This document shows positions 9,101 to 20,719 of a DNA stretch of 64,000 nt, in pieces. Where the stretch lies: NCBI GenBank assembly GCA_036924285.1, contig JAYKYS010000004.1:23158001-23222000 (forward strand). The letters run 5' to 3'. Positions within the stretch are counted from its first letter, which is position 1. Every line of letters starts with the position of its first letter. The DNA is from Asterella californica. Its lineage: Eukaryota > Streptophyta > Marchantiopsida > Marchantiales > Aytoniaceae. Under the pieces are notes generated by a model. It did not search any database. It saw only the letters and a program-made list of their open reading frames with translations, and was not told the DNA's origin. A program made the translations under genes and the position numbers.

Positions 9101-10842
9101 TCAAAGCAAGAGAAACTTCTCTTTGCTAACAAACAGAGCCACAACAGTATCACACGATTCGGACCCAAGTCCAAACCACATCCATGTACAAGCCATTAGC
9201 CAAGACTAGTTACCACAAGCTGTGTATAGCCAACCAGAACTCTATTGAACTCAAAAGAGCAAAACCCGTAGCGAAGAAACCGAAAAGACCCATCTGAGAA
9301 CTTTCTCCTTTCGTCAAATGGACTTCAGATGTCGATAGGGTCTCCTTCCCTGACTCCGTTGGCCCCAGAAACCTTCAGATCTGACGCCCAACAGCCGAGA
9401 TATCGCCGATTTTCGGTCGCAAGTGATCGAACTTTCAAAAACTCCTCCTTGCGACTTAAAACCGCACACACCGCACAAACGGATCGTCTAAACTGATATC
9501 CATTTTCCTTGGCAGATAGATCTAGCTATCACGAATCCAACGAGACTCCAAACAAGTCATATGGAGTTCCCCTTGCAAAACCACGCAAGTTTGATCGCAA
9601 GTTACAAAAAACTGACGTAAATGAACTCCCTACGGCTCAAACTCGCTCACCTCACCCAAACCAACAATCCAATCCACGTATTGTCTTCTCCTATGCGTAG
9701 ATGAAGACTCCCTGATCGCGTAGGCACCAAGAACGAAGAGCTTGGCACACTGATCGCGAAGAACAACCCAATTTTAGGTCGCATGCGATGAAAATCTGAC
9801 ACAAGCGCTTCCCTGCGAGTCAATTTCACTCAGACTCCTAAACCGTCCGATGAAACTTGATATCGTCTTCAATTTCCTGTAGAACTCGGTGTTCTGATCC
9901 CGATGGATCCAAGGACAGCAAGTTTGGACTCCGGAACGGCCCGAACGGTCCAACTCTCCTTCACATGTAACTGAAATCTCGATATCTCTCTCTTGTGTCT
10001 CAATTTCTCTCAATATGCACTCCCCGACCCGTCTCTTCACAAACCGTCTTAACCAATGTGTAGCATGCACAGACTGAACCCAACGACGCCTTGCGCGCTT
10101 GCATTGGATCTCCAAATCTCCCGAACCGTCCGTTGATAAGTCACAGACGCAAGCTAATCCCTAAGCTGCCCCCTTGTATCAATCTATGTACGTACGAAGT
10201 TCTCTCATATAATAATGAAGCAGGCCCCTTGCGTCTTTGATATAACGCCTGAAGTCTCAAATACCCAGTCAGCAAGTAAACTAAGGCCTAACTTGATTTT
10301 TCCTTCTTTCGAGTTGCATAACTTCTTCACTAGATGTCCAAACAAAGTAAACAAGATGCCCATGGAAAGCTGACAACGAGCTCTACCCATCTATGTGATG
10401 AAAGTGAAGATCCGCAGTTGTGCCAAAAGCTCGTAAGCTGGGGCCTAGCTTGTTTTCTCCATCTTTCGAGTCTTGTAACTTCCCCACTAGGCGTCCAAAC
10501 GAAGTAGACAAAGTGTCTATGGAATGCTGACAAGGAGCTCTATCCATCGATGCGATGAAAGCGAAGATCCAAAGTTGTGCCAAAAGTCCGTAAGCTGGAG
10601 CCTAGCTTATTTTCTCCATCTTTCGGGTCTTGTAACTTCTCCACTAGGTGTCCAAACGAAGTAGACGAAGTGTCTATGGAAAGCTGACAATGAGCTCTAC
10701 CCATCTATGCGATGAAAATGGAGATTTGAAATGATGCCAAAAGCTCATAAGCTAAGGCCTAGCTTGTCTTTCTCTTGAGTGTCTTTGGAGCGACAAGCAT
10801 CGAAGTCTGAATCTCAGATAAGAGTCGGTCCACGACACGACA
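9101..10842 (-). repeat. 5' LTR of the gag-only element, first ~1.74 kb
   Basis: This is a long direct repeat of 4698-6435, with scattered substitutions and small indels. It starts on the minus strand at TGTCGTGTCGTGG (10842). The tandem ~160-bp units are kept. It ends at the inversion breakpoint near 9101; the remaining ~250 bases of the LTR are at 8403-8655. Confidence 0.85.
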
Positions 10843-10917
10843 ACGGGCGGTTGGGCCGCTAGGTGTGCTAGAGGCACCGTTTAGAACCCTGGACTTTATG
10901 GGAAGTCCGCCCCAAGT
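10843..10917 (+). repeat. Ty3 3' LTR, second segment
   Basis: ACGGGCGGTTGGGCCGC to CCCCAAGT continues the LTR interrupted at 4432. The last five bases, CAAGT at 10913-10917, form the target duplication repeated at 12049-12053 on the other side of the solo LTR. Confidence 0.85.
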
Positions 10918-12048
10918 TTCGTGCACCTACCGTCTTGTTGCACCAGCGGAAGCTCTTGCTCAGTAGTCGCGAACTTTACACCGCTAACCTGCAAACACAA
11001 TCACAAGTTAACGTCCATGCACCACTTACCTTATCTCAGTTTGGTCCGGACCGGAGCCGTCTCCCTAATCATCAAGCTCAGCTGTTCCTAACTTCCGACC
11101 TAGACTCGCCTAGATCGGTCCCAAACATGAGCAAGTCACAAGATGCCTTGGGGCGGACTTCTCATAAAGTCCAGGGTCCTAAACGGTGCCTCCAGCACAC
11201 CTAGCGGTCCAACCGTCCGTGATGTCTGTATGGGTCTAGGCTCCCGAATGGTGTTCTAACCCGCCGACTCGTTCTCTAGTCTTGCCCGAGCCCTTACATC
11301 GTTCTTAAGTCCAGACGCCCAAGTCTAGATCGAAACGTGCCTTGGAACCGGCCCAGTCATCACCTCATGCCCCCAAAGTCCGTCCGCCGAACCCTGGGGT
11401 CGAGTGACTCGTCCTGGCCCACCCAGGCATCGAGCCCCCCTCATATATACTTTTGGGGATCGGCGGCCCCGCCCTCCTCTTTGATCCCTGAAAATTATAC
11501 CACAATCCGATTGTGGTTCGGCCATAACTTCTAACTCGGATGTCAGTTTGAGGCGTGTTATATATCACTAGAAAGCTCTCGACGAGACCTTTCCAATGAT
11601 ACCTCACTCGCCTCGAGATCTTACGTGTAGCTCCGTCCACGACCTAAAACGTCGCTGGAGCTCCAACACTTAGCCATTTTTCTGAGAATCTGTGATCCAG
11701 ACCCAGACTCGAACCCTGTGGTCGGACCAGCGTCCGAACCACGGTCCGTCTGCGTCTCGGACCAACGTCTATGTCTCACGTCTCGGACCCACGTCTCAAA
11801 CTCATGTTTCGGTCCGTTCCCAGACTTGCCCCCTTAGGTCAGCGTTTGTCTGGGGCCCTCTTGGGGTAGGCCCTTACGTCCTAACCCAAGGTTCCAACCT
11901 TGGTTCAGAGAACCACTTAGGGTTCATCTGATTCAGACTTCCCAGCCAAGCCGTTAAGTCATACTCGCAGCGTTCACAACCTAGCGCAAGTCCGCTAGGG
12001 TTTTGTTGTTCGCGTCTGCGCTCGATCTTGAGAATGAGGGTTGCGACA
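10918..12048 (-). repeat. Solo LTR of the Ty3 family (1131 bp), nested
   Basis: Read on the minus strand it starts TGTCGCAACCCTCA (12048) and ends GGTAGGTGCACGAA (10918). It is flanked by perfect CAAGT repeats at 10913-10917 and 12049-12053. It is the same family as the LTR it interrupts and lies in the opposite orientation. With no internal sequence attached, it is best explained by insertion followed by LTR-LTR recombination. The end GAA instead of CA is unusual but is shared by the other copies. Confidence 0.85.
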
Positions 12049-12287
12049 CAAGTCATCTTGTGACTTGCTCATGTTTGAGACTGACCTAGACCCGTCTAGG
12101 TCGAGACTTAGAGAATGTTGAGCTTGATGAATAGAGAGACGGTCCGGCTACGGTCCGGACCAAACTGAGATAAGATAAGTGGTGCAGGGACGCTAACTTC
12201 TGATTGTGTTTGCATGTTAGCGGTGTAAATTTCGTGACCTACTGAGCAAGAGCTTCCGCTGGCGCAACAAGGCGGTAGGTGCGCGAA
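12049..12287 (+). repeat. Ty3 3' LTR, third segment and end
   Basis: From the second CAAGT to GGTGCGCGAA this completes the LTR that began at 3587. It ends where copia-like sequence starts. The 3' end of the LTR at 28588-29003 is closely similar (GCAAGAGCTTCCGCTGG in each). Confidence 0.8.
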
Positions 12288-12299
12288 ACATAGTTGAGT

Positions 12300-13401
12300 C
12301 TTTACTTGATCTATGTGTTGTAGCAAAAGATACTCCAATTGATAGATTGTTTAAGCTTGATTCTTTGATGTCCAAGTCTTAAAATGCTATGTTTACACAC
12401 TCATCACAGGTTTTGGATCTGAACATGTGATACAAACGAGTTGAGCATATTAATTATCAGAGATTGAAAGTCTTGCCTACATTATACGTTGTCACGTGAC
12501 TTTCGAAGTTCTCAGCAGCTGTTCTATTTGAGATATGTGAAGCTTGTCAGTTTGGCAAGTCAACTAGGCAACATTTTTGCCATAAGGACACTAGAGCCTC
12601 AAAGGTGTTGGAGGTGATTCATTCGGATGTTCCATATGAGATATGTGAAGCTTGTCAGTTTAGCAAATCAGCTAGGCAACATTTTGCCATAAGGACACTA
12701 GAGCCTCAAGGGTGTTGGAAGTGATTCATTCGGATGTTTGGACTGCAAGTCAATCAAACCTCAACGGTTCCAAGTACTTTGTATCATTTATTGATGATTT
12801 CTTGAGGTTCACTTGGGCCTATTTCTTGAAGGTTAAATCTGACGTACATTCAGTATTTGAGAACTTCAATATCTTGATCGAAAAGCAATACAATCAGTGT
12901 ATTCTTCGACTACGTTCGGATGGAGGAGGGGAGTTCATCTTGAACTTGTTTGATGTGTTTTTACAAAAACAAAGCATCAAGCGTGAAGTTACGTGCGGCT
13001 ACACCTCTCAACAAAATGGAGTTATTGAGAGGAAGAACCGTTACATTGCAAAATTAACAAGGACAATGCCGAAAGAGATGTTCATGCTCAAGTGTTACTA
13101 GGTCAAAGATGTTGGAGTTTATGTGTATCTGATGAACAGTGCATCAACAGCTATTGTTCATCAGAGAACACCTTTTGAAGTTTTGGTAGGCGTAAAATCA
13201 GATATTTCTGCTATTAAGGTCTTTGGTTGTGTTTGTTTCGTCCATGTTCTTGAGGGAAAACGTACGAAGTTGGATCTTAAGGTTGTGAAGTGTATTTTTC
13301 TTGGCTATGTGTATGAGAAGAAAGGGTATCGATATTATAGTCTCACTTCTCAAAAGCTATATATTAGCCGAGATGTGATTTTTGATGAGCAGGAATTTTG
13401 A
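12300..13401 (+). pseudogene. Ty1/copia pol remnant: GAG-pre-integrase and integrase
   Basis: From about 12430 the frame shows a copia pre-integrase (VEHINYQRLK) and zinc-binding residues (EICEACQFGK). The integrase core follows (VSFIDDFLRFTWAYFLKVK; LRSDGGGEFI; TSQQNGVIERKNRYI), which gives the D, D and E catalytic positions. After a stop at 13099-13101, it continues at 13123-13401 with the conserved FGCVCFVH and FLGYVYEKKGYRYY segments that precede RT. A 108-bp tandem duplication (12523-12737) breaks the frame. No RT follows, so the copy is truncated as well as mutated. Confidence 0.85.
12523..12737 (+). repeat. 108-bp tandem duplication in copia integrase
   Basis: The block from TTCTATTTGAGATATG to CATTCGGATGTT is repeated at 12631 with a few differences (AGATATGTGA at 12531 and 12639). 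It duplicates the zinc-binding segment and the start of the integrase core. A one-base difference in a T run shows that the copies have diverged. Confidence 0.85.
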
Positions 13402-14484
13402 TTTCATCTTTCATCTGGTTATGTACTTACCATTTTGCTTGTTGCTCCTCTTGTTCAAGCTTCTCAGGTTGACATAGTATCCTCTACTTCGAGTGATAAT
13501 GTTGTTGTTCATCCTCTATCTTTAGGAGCACCATGGTTTGGTCAAGTTACATCAAGTTTTTAGCTTATTCGTACTACTATTGCTCCTATTCAACCATTCT
13601 ATCATCTTATTTTCACGACCTCATACTACTATAGTGTCTTAATGCAAACATAATGTTATAAGAAAGCCATTTTGTTGCAAATTTTCATTGAGTCATTACT
13701 CCTATATATTCACATCAAGTGGAGCAGTGTAACGTAAGTGATTGTGTCTCGCAATGCTGATCACTGTAATACTTTGTGTTCAAACCCAAGGGAGCGAAGG
13801 AAATACTGAAATAGTTATTAATAATTGACTGAAAGTCTTAAAAAGTGTGTGGGTTATTTATCATCACGAAATAAGGATTAGTTTAAGACAAAAAGGTTGT
13901 CACCATAAGCTTCCAAGGAAAGGTGCATCCTCTCCTCGTCTACTCCTCAAAGAGACTGAAAGAAAGCTATTAAAACTCTACTTCCACAAAACAGAACTAA
14001 CAAAAATCTACAACCAATAAATCAATGTCAAAAGGGTCACAAAAGGAGTCCACGAACAGTGGTAGAACCTTCTCGAGTGGATAACCCATTTGGATCTTTT
14101 CTCTAACTCCCCTCGTTCACTCCTCTCACTTGTTATTCCTCTAAAGATTATAAGCTTCTCTCTTTCTCGATGTCACAATCATTCCAATTTCACATGAGTC
14201 GTGGTTAGTCTCAACAAAGTCTTCTCCTTTGTCTCGGTTACCTTAGTTCCCTACTATATTCTCAAAACACTCTACACGTCTTACCCCCTCTTACTCCACA
14301 GAGAAACCCTCCAAGCTCCTCGTGAATACACAAGGTAGGTCTGGTATTTGGAACTGGACCAAAGTACACGATCTTAAACCAAGATAGCCAAAATAGAGTC
14401 ATAAGACTTCCGCTTATTAAGTTTTCAGGAATGAATACAAGAATAGAGAAGTCACCTTCTACTCTTCGACTCGTTCCAAACCCT
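13151..14484 (+). repeat. 1.33-kb tandem duplication, unit 1
   Basis: The unit starts CTATTGTTCATCAGAG and ends GTTCCAAACCCT, and it is repeated head to tail from 14485. It includes the copia segment through 13401 and about 1.08 kb of non-coding DNA of unknown origin. The units differ at only a handful of positions (for example near 13247, 13290 and 13831), so the duplication is young compared with the decayed element inside it. Confidence 0.95.
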
Positions 14485-15819
14485 CTATTGTTCATCAGAG
14501 AACACCTTTTGAAGTTTTGGTAGGCGTAAAATCAGATATTTCTGCTATTAAGGTCTTTGGTTGTGTTTGTTTCGTCCATGTTTTTGAGGGAAAACGTACG
14601 AAGTTGGATCTTAAGGTTTTGAAGTGTATTTTTCTTGGCTATGTGTATGAGAAGAAAGGGTATCGATATTATAGTCTCACTTCTCAAAAGCTATATATTA
14701 GCCGAGATGTGATTTTTGATGAGCAGGAATTTTGATTTCATCTTTCATCTGGTTATGTACTTACCATTTTGCTTGTTGCTCCTCTTGTTCAAGCTTCTCA
14801 GGTTGACATAGTATCCTCTACTTCGAGTGATAATGTTGTTGTTCATCCTCTATCTTTAGGAGCACCATGGTTTGGTCAAGTTACATCAAGTTTTTAGCTT
14901 ATTCGTACTACTATTGCTCCTATTCAACCATTCTATCATCTTATTTTCACGACCTCATACTACTATAGTGTCTTAATGCAAACATAATGTTATAAGAAAG
15001 CCATTTTGTTGCAAATTTTCATTGAGTCATTACTCCTATATATTCACATCAAGTGGAGCAGTGTAACGTAAGTGATTGTGTCTCGCAATGCTGATCACTG
15101 TAATACTTTGTGTTCAAACCCAAGGGAGCGAAGGAAATACTGAAATAGTTATTAATAATTGACGGAAAGTCTTAAAAAGTGTGTGGGTTATTTATCATCA
15201 CGAAATAAGGATTAGTTTAAGACAAAAAGGTTGTCACCATAAGCTTCCAAGGAAAGGTGCATCCTCTCCTCGTCTACTCCTCAAAGAGACTGAAAGAAAG
15301 CTATTAAAACTCTACTTCCACAAAACAGAACTAACAAAAATCTACAACCAATAAATCAATGTCAAAAGGGTCACAAAAGGAGTCCACGAACAGTGGTAGA
15401 ACCTTCTCGAGTGGATAACTCATTTGGATCTTTTCTCTAACTCTCCTCGTTCACTCCTCTCACTTGTTATTCCTCCAAAGATTATAAGCTTCTCTCTTTC
15501 TCGATGTCACAATCATTGCCAATTTCACATGAGTCGTGGTTAGTCTCAACAAAGTCTTCTCCTTTGTCTCGGTTACCTTAGTTCCCTACTATATTCTCAA
15601 AACACTCTACACGTCTTACCCCCTCTTACTCCACAGAGAAACCCTCCAAGCTCCTCGTGAATACACAAGGTAGGTCTGGTATTTGGAACTGGACCAAAGT
15701 ACACGATCTTAAACCAAGATAGCCAAAACAGAGTCATAAGACTTCCGCTTATTAAGTTTTCAGGAATGAATACAAGAATAGAGAAGCCACCTTCTACTCT
15801 TCGACTCGTTCCAAACCCT
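14485..15819 (+). repeat. 1.33-kb tandem duplication, unit 2
   Basis: This is the second copy, one base longer because of a small indel near 15515. The end GTTCCAAACCCTC runs on into unique DNA (TAAAACTCCATGCGG). A short CCTCTA/CTATT overlap at the junction would allow slippage or microhomology-mediated duplication. It carries a second copy of the copia FGCVCFVH segment (14517-14735). Confidence 0.95.
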
Positions 15820-18800
15820 CTAAAACTCCATGCGGGAAGAGATCCTACCTAGACTCCAACTACTAGACTTCGACTCCTAGACTTAGGCCCCTCACTTTCT
15901 AGCGTTCTAGAGTCAGAATGAGACTTTTTCCGGTTCTAGTGTCTACAACATAGTTTGTTATACATCTTAAATTATTGGGACTTTTTTATTTAGTCATTTA
16001 TACACATACAACGCATACAAAGGTAAGACTTTAACTGTTTTAAAAATAACGTACCAAAAGATTACTATCGTCAAACCTTAATATAGTTGTGCAACTGATG
16101 ACTTTGTATTCTGTGGCTATAAAGCTTTGCTATTCACGTTACTGAGAGAAAAGTGTAAAAAATGATTATATGTATGTAATCACTTTAATGAAATAGAATT
16201 TACAATTTTGACTATAAAAAATAGGATTAGGATACAAAATATGTAGAATTTCAACCTTGTGTTGTGTTTTATAAACAACACAAGGTAACACTATCTAATG
16301 AGAAAAATTTTGTTGTGATAACGTTAAAAGATATTTCATTATATTCACATATTTTCATATTTTCTCTTTGAAAAAGTGCTCATATATTATGTGGTAGTGA
16401 CTACAACGAGATAAATTTACAAAGATTTGAAAAAAATGATTTGTCCTCACAACAAATTACAATAACATAATTGTGACTATATCGAGTGTGAATATAAGGG
16501 ATGTGATTTGACTACACTCAGCTCAAGTTAAGCTTGTTAGATATTTGTTTTTCTTCAATTTTCAGAGTTTGTCGTGTTCGCATCTTAGCCAAGAAGTAAA
16601 TGGAGAGTTGGGATGCATATATACATTTAATCAAGAGGTTGTAAACAACATCGTATTACGAAGCCAAGATGTGTAGCTCTGTCTTGTGATTCATGTACAA
16701 TATACATACGCTCTTATAGAGTGAAGTACTTCTAGAATCAAATCAAGACGTGGACTGTTATATGCTCGTAAGCTCACACACATGGAATGTAAGCACTCGT
16801 TGAGGAATAATGAGTATTAACTACGAGGAAAAATGTTACAAATGCGAGAAATTCTTTTAAATGATTATGTTGCTAAAAATGGACTCACGGAGGAAGCCAT
16901 AACAATATCATTTACATAGACGTTGCCTAAGTAAGAAAATCATTATTGTGATAAACTTCACTTTTTATAAGATTCACATCTCATGAATCAACAAAAAACT
17001 ATGGATCTTAGATGGAAGTCATAATACCTAAGTGGTGTTTATGTGGATGATACTTCGATCCAAGAGAAAATCTCACCTCTTGGGATAAGATTCGGATGGG
17101 TCTGTTGGACATTATGTTTTAGTTAACTATAAATTAATGAAATATGAGAACATGTTGTCTGGTCCGATAACTCTTTTGTTCTTATGTAAACTATCGTTAA
17201 CTTGTCCGCGTATATTAATATGCATCAGAAGTGTACAAATGCCCAGAAAATGAAAAAAGACAAGCAGGAAATTTTCTCAGATGAAATTCTTATCGTTTAT
17301 AAGTGATATGGAACGGAAGTTGTGAATGTCACTTAGGCGATCAGTTCTAATTATCATGACTTGGTTTAAGGTTTGATTTCATAGTTATTTTTTTCTGTAC
17401 AAAGCACTGCTCTAGTGTGAACAAATCTGGCTTCGCTTTTTCTAGTTCACTTGAACGGAATATTTTTTTTGGCTATAGAAACATTGCTCTAATGTTTGAA
17501 ATATGAGATTATAATAATGTATATACTTAAGAAATCTTACACGAAAGCAAAGAACTAGAAAAGTTTCTGAAATTACAGAGGTTTAAAAAATATTTAATCC
17601 GACAAGACTTATCTTAGGAGAGTACATGATTCGATGGATCTGAAAACAAATCTTCAATAAATTACACTGATAGTAAAATACACAAAAGGAACTGAGCAGA
17701 GGTGAATATACATGCTTAATATACATGCTTATGGTGAGATGTTACTAAACAGCTGCGGGACCCAACTTGACATAGAGAGGAATTTTTTGCTTTACTTAAT
17801 GGAATACTTACCGTAGTCACACTTCATTGTCCTCAACCTTCAATCCTCCTATTATTTATATATTGTCAAATTATATCATATATTTCAAGTTCAAAGTATC
17901 CACTCAAGCTACTATTGACTATGTAGGAAAACCATTCTTCAAACCATGGTTGCACGTAACGTACATCCACGTGTGATGAAGGAGATGTGCTCATCATAGT
18001 AACAAGGAAGTGTTGTTCATCATATCATGGTGGTTTCACACCTTGTTAGGTTAGATGAGGCCCAACAACCACAACCAGAATCATATCTCTGATCTAATCA
18101 CTATGGTTATCTTTTCTCTTATCACATTGAGTCATCTTACCAGTTCACATCCAATAAGGATCAATATGCGTACATGTGAACCTTCCATCAAACCCGATGT
18201 CACCATGCATTAGACAGGTATTGGACTTTGCAAATGAGCAGTAAGTTTATATTAATGATTTCTTTTCAAACACTAAGCTCAGCATTATGAAAGTCATCTC
18301 CAACTAACCATTCCTTTTAAAATTCTCTTGCAAAGAAACCCTTCATTCATGTAATGAATATTTTAGTATGAAAGGTTTATCTAATATACATGAAAACTCA
18401 TATATAGTAGAGCGGTGGTTGTACTAGACTATGTCAAAGCTGAACTCAATATTAAATATTTAGGGGTAGTGAACAGAAGTTACGACTACGGCCATTTATC
18501 TTGAGAGCATTTCATGCGATGTCCGCAGGAACTTACGGCGACCATTTCTCTTCATGTCGTAAAATTGTTTAGTGATGAAAAATACTCTGATTAAGATCAC
18601 ATGATAAGATTACTCTCGAATAGAAAATCCAATCTTTAGATAAAATTGATCATCAAAATCTAACCCAACAATCATGGTAGAGTTGTGCTTTTCTAGCTTA
18701 TACAATTAGAGAATATATTTTCTAAAGCTTTACACGTAAAATTACAAAGAAATGGCCCTAACCTCTTATAAAAGATCCGTCATTCATGAAAATTTTAGTT

Positions 18801-19900
18801 GTCTAGTTACGAATCATGTTATATTTACCGACAAACTCATTGTATTTCATACATATTGACGAACCTTACTGTTTTCTTTTGCATGTTCAGTTAATTTCTT
18901 TTGCATGTTTTTATACAATACGTATTTTGGTGCTTACAACATGGAGTAGAGCAGTTTTGGTAGCTCGCAAGGATAATAACCTTGAGTCAAAGATTCAAAT
19001 TTTATCTTCGCAAGAAAATAAATTATTTTTATAAATTATTTAAAATTTTTATTTGAAGTCTAAGGCCGTAACCGCACCTGCATTTTTGAAGCTTTTTCTT
19101 CCCAACACCGTGCAAACTTTACGATTGGAGATAAGCCTTTTCATCATATAGTAATCTGTTTCGATATTCGTAGCAGGTTGAAATTGTATCATACCCATAA
19201 TCTACATGTTACGAGACGTGCTCCGACAAGGTGAGGTCTGGTAGAAAAAAAAGTTTTTCAATACTTTGTCCGAGTCCACTTTCTTGCCTCCGCACCGAGT
19301 TAGAAATTTCGTGTCTCCTTGTGCTGAAACTTTGGAGACGCAGTCTAGTGCGGGAAGGGTCAGAACATAAATTAATGTCTTCATAAAATGGCACGGTTTG
19401 AGAATTAAGATGTAGGACTTATCTTCCCGGCAATGCATCAGTCCGGACTCCACTTATGGTTTATATTAGGATGAGTTAGATATTTTGAGACTGGTTAATA
19501 TCACTTACGAGTTAATTCAGTTTTTATAATAATTTTTTATATATAACTTTTATAATATTTACACATTTTCTAGATAAGAGAAATTTAAATTCACTGTACA
19601 AGACCGTGGGGAAGGATATTATTAGTGCGGTGACAGCAGGTTCTCATGCAAAAGAAACCTCCTTTCCATAACCCATCTTGTCCACATATTATCGCATTAT
19701 CACGATTTAGACAAGTAGAAAATGCGGGTGCAGTTACGAACTAGAACTAGTATTCATAAACTATTTGGATTGCGTCTAAAATGACTAACCCTAGAGCAAA
19801 TAGAGAACGAAATAATTCTCTATTAGTTATAATTAATTTGTAAGCCACTATTTTCAAAAGCATTCCAGCTTAAAGCATACATGTACTAGGCATCCTGCAT
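15820..19900. other. AT-rich region without recognisable genes
   Basis: About 4 kb of AT-rich DNA with only short open frames. A YVDD-like string near 17040 suggests old copia debris but is too short to assign. Nothing else is recognised. Confidence 0.6.
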
Positions 19901-20719
19901 TGTGAAGATCTACGCACAGGAGTGTGCCAGGTCGCAGGTAACGGGATCATCCCTAATCCTGCCATTGATGGGGATATAGTGCGGATGGGGCGGTACAAGT
20001 GGGTTGATTATTCATTATCCCGCGCGTGTGGAGTGACCCGGAACGGGTGGACCCTGGTCGACATTTATGTAGGAGCCTGCCTGACTTACAGGGATCGGAC
20101 GGCTCATGTGGCGGTTCGCCGGGACCCGACGTTGCGCGCCGTCAGATTAGGCGCCAGGTCCCGAGCTTCCTCTTTAGCCAAGGAGCTGCGGGCGAGCGAT
20201 CCAGCGACCTGTGAGAGAAGCTGAAGTTCATGAGGTGTGGCTGAGGCCAAGCCGACCTCAATTGCGTCAACAGGGAAGCGAAGGTTGGGCGAGGTGATGC
20301 GACGAGAAGGTGAAAGAAAGAGCAACATTGGACGATTTGTTTGTTCCCACTGGCTGTAGTCGGAGACAATCCACGGCGGGGAAGGGGAAGAGAAAAGAAT
20401 GTTGTTGGAAATGTTGAAGTAGTAGGTTCTCTGCGCTTAGATCTTGCGGTTCTTTCTGGTGAGTCCGATAATCTTTGGTACAGCAGAGGACAATAGCAAC
20501 GGCACCGAGGGTAGTTGCTGCAGCATTGCACGCGCACAGCCAAAGATTTTGACGGAAAGGAAGATGGGATAAGGCGAGCGTGGTATCTGACTTGATTGGC
20601 AAAGTGCAGGGTGTGAGAGAGCGAGCCGTTTCTTGAGTACGCGTCGCGATCGAGAGAGTGAGAGAACGGCGTAAAGTCGGTCTCGAAGGAGTGTAATCGT
20701 GGATTCGAGGGAGAGGAGA
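19900..20719 (+). promoter_or_regulatory. GC-rich upstream region of the TAF15b-like gene
   Basis: Composition shifts sharply from AT-rich to GC-rich near 19900 and stays so up to the start codon at 20720. This is consistent with a promoter and 5' UTR. A long open frame on the minus strand (20142-21095) spans it but is antisense to exon 1 and has no family resemblance. No TATA box was assigned. Confidence 0.4.

Larger units (their letters stand above)
4433..10842 (-). mobile_element. Non-autonomous gag-only LTR retrotransposon (TR-GAG-like), inserted in the Ty3 LTR
   Basis: Read on the minus strand, the element has a long 5' LTR (10842 down to about 8656, rearranged), a primer-binding site, a gag gene, a polypurine tract and a 3' LTR (6435 down to 4433). 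The LTR starts TGTCGTGTCG and ends CCGACACGATA, short near-perfect inverted ends. ACGG flanks both sides (4429-4432 and 10843-10846), a likely 4-bp target duplication. No protease, RT or integrase was found in the ~2.7 kb interior, so it would need pol from another element. A ~0.7 kb internal inversion (about 8394-9100) has scrambled the 5' LTR/gag junction. It is a dead copy. Confidence 0.75.

Noticed and set aside
9509..9700. Small open frame repeated in similar form at 5096-5290
   Set aside because: Both copies lie in the LTRs of the gag-only element; the similarity is due to the LTR duplication, not a conserved gene.
17036..17100. YVDD-like string suggesting copia reverse transcriptase
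   Set aside because: Only a few codons match, with no flanking RT motifs; too weak to annotate.
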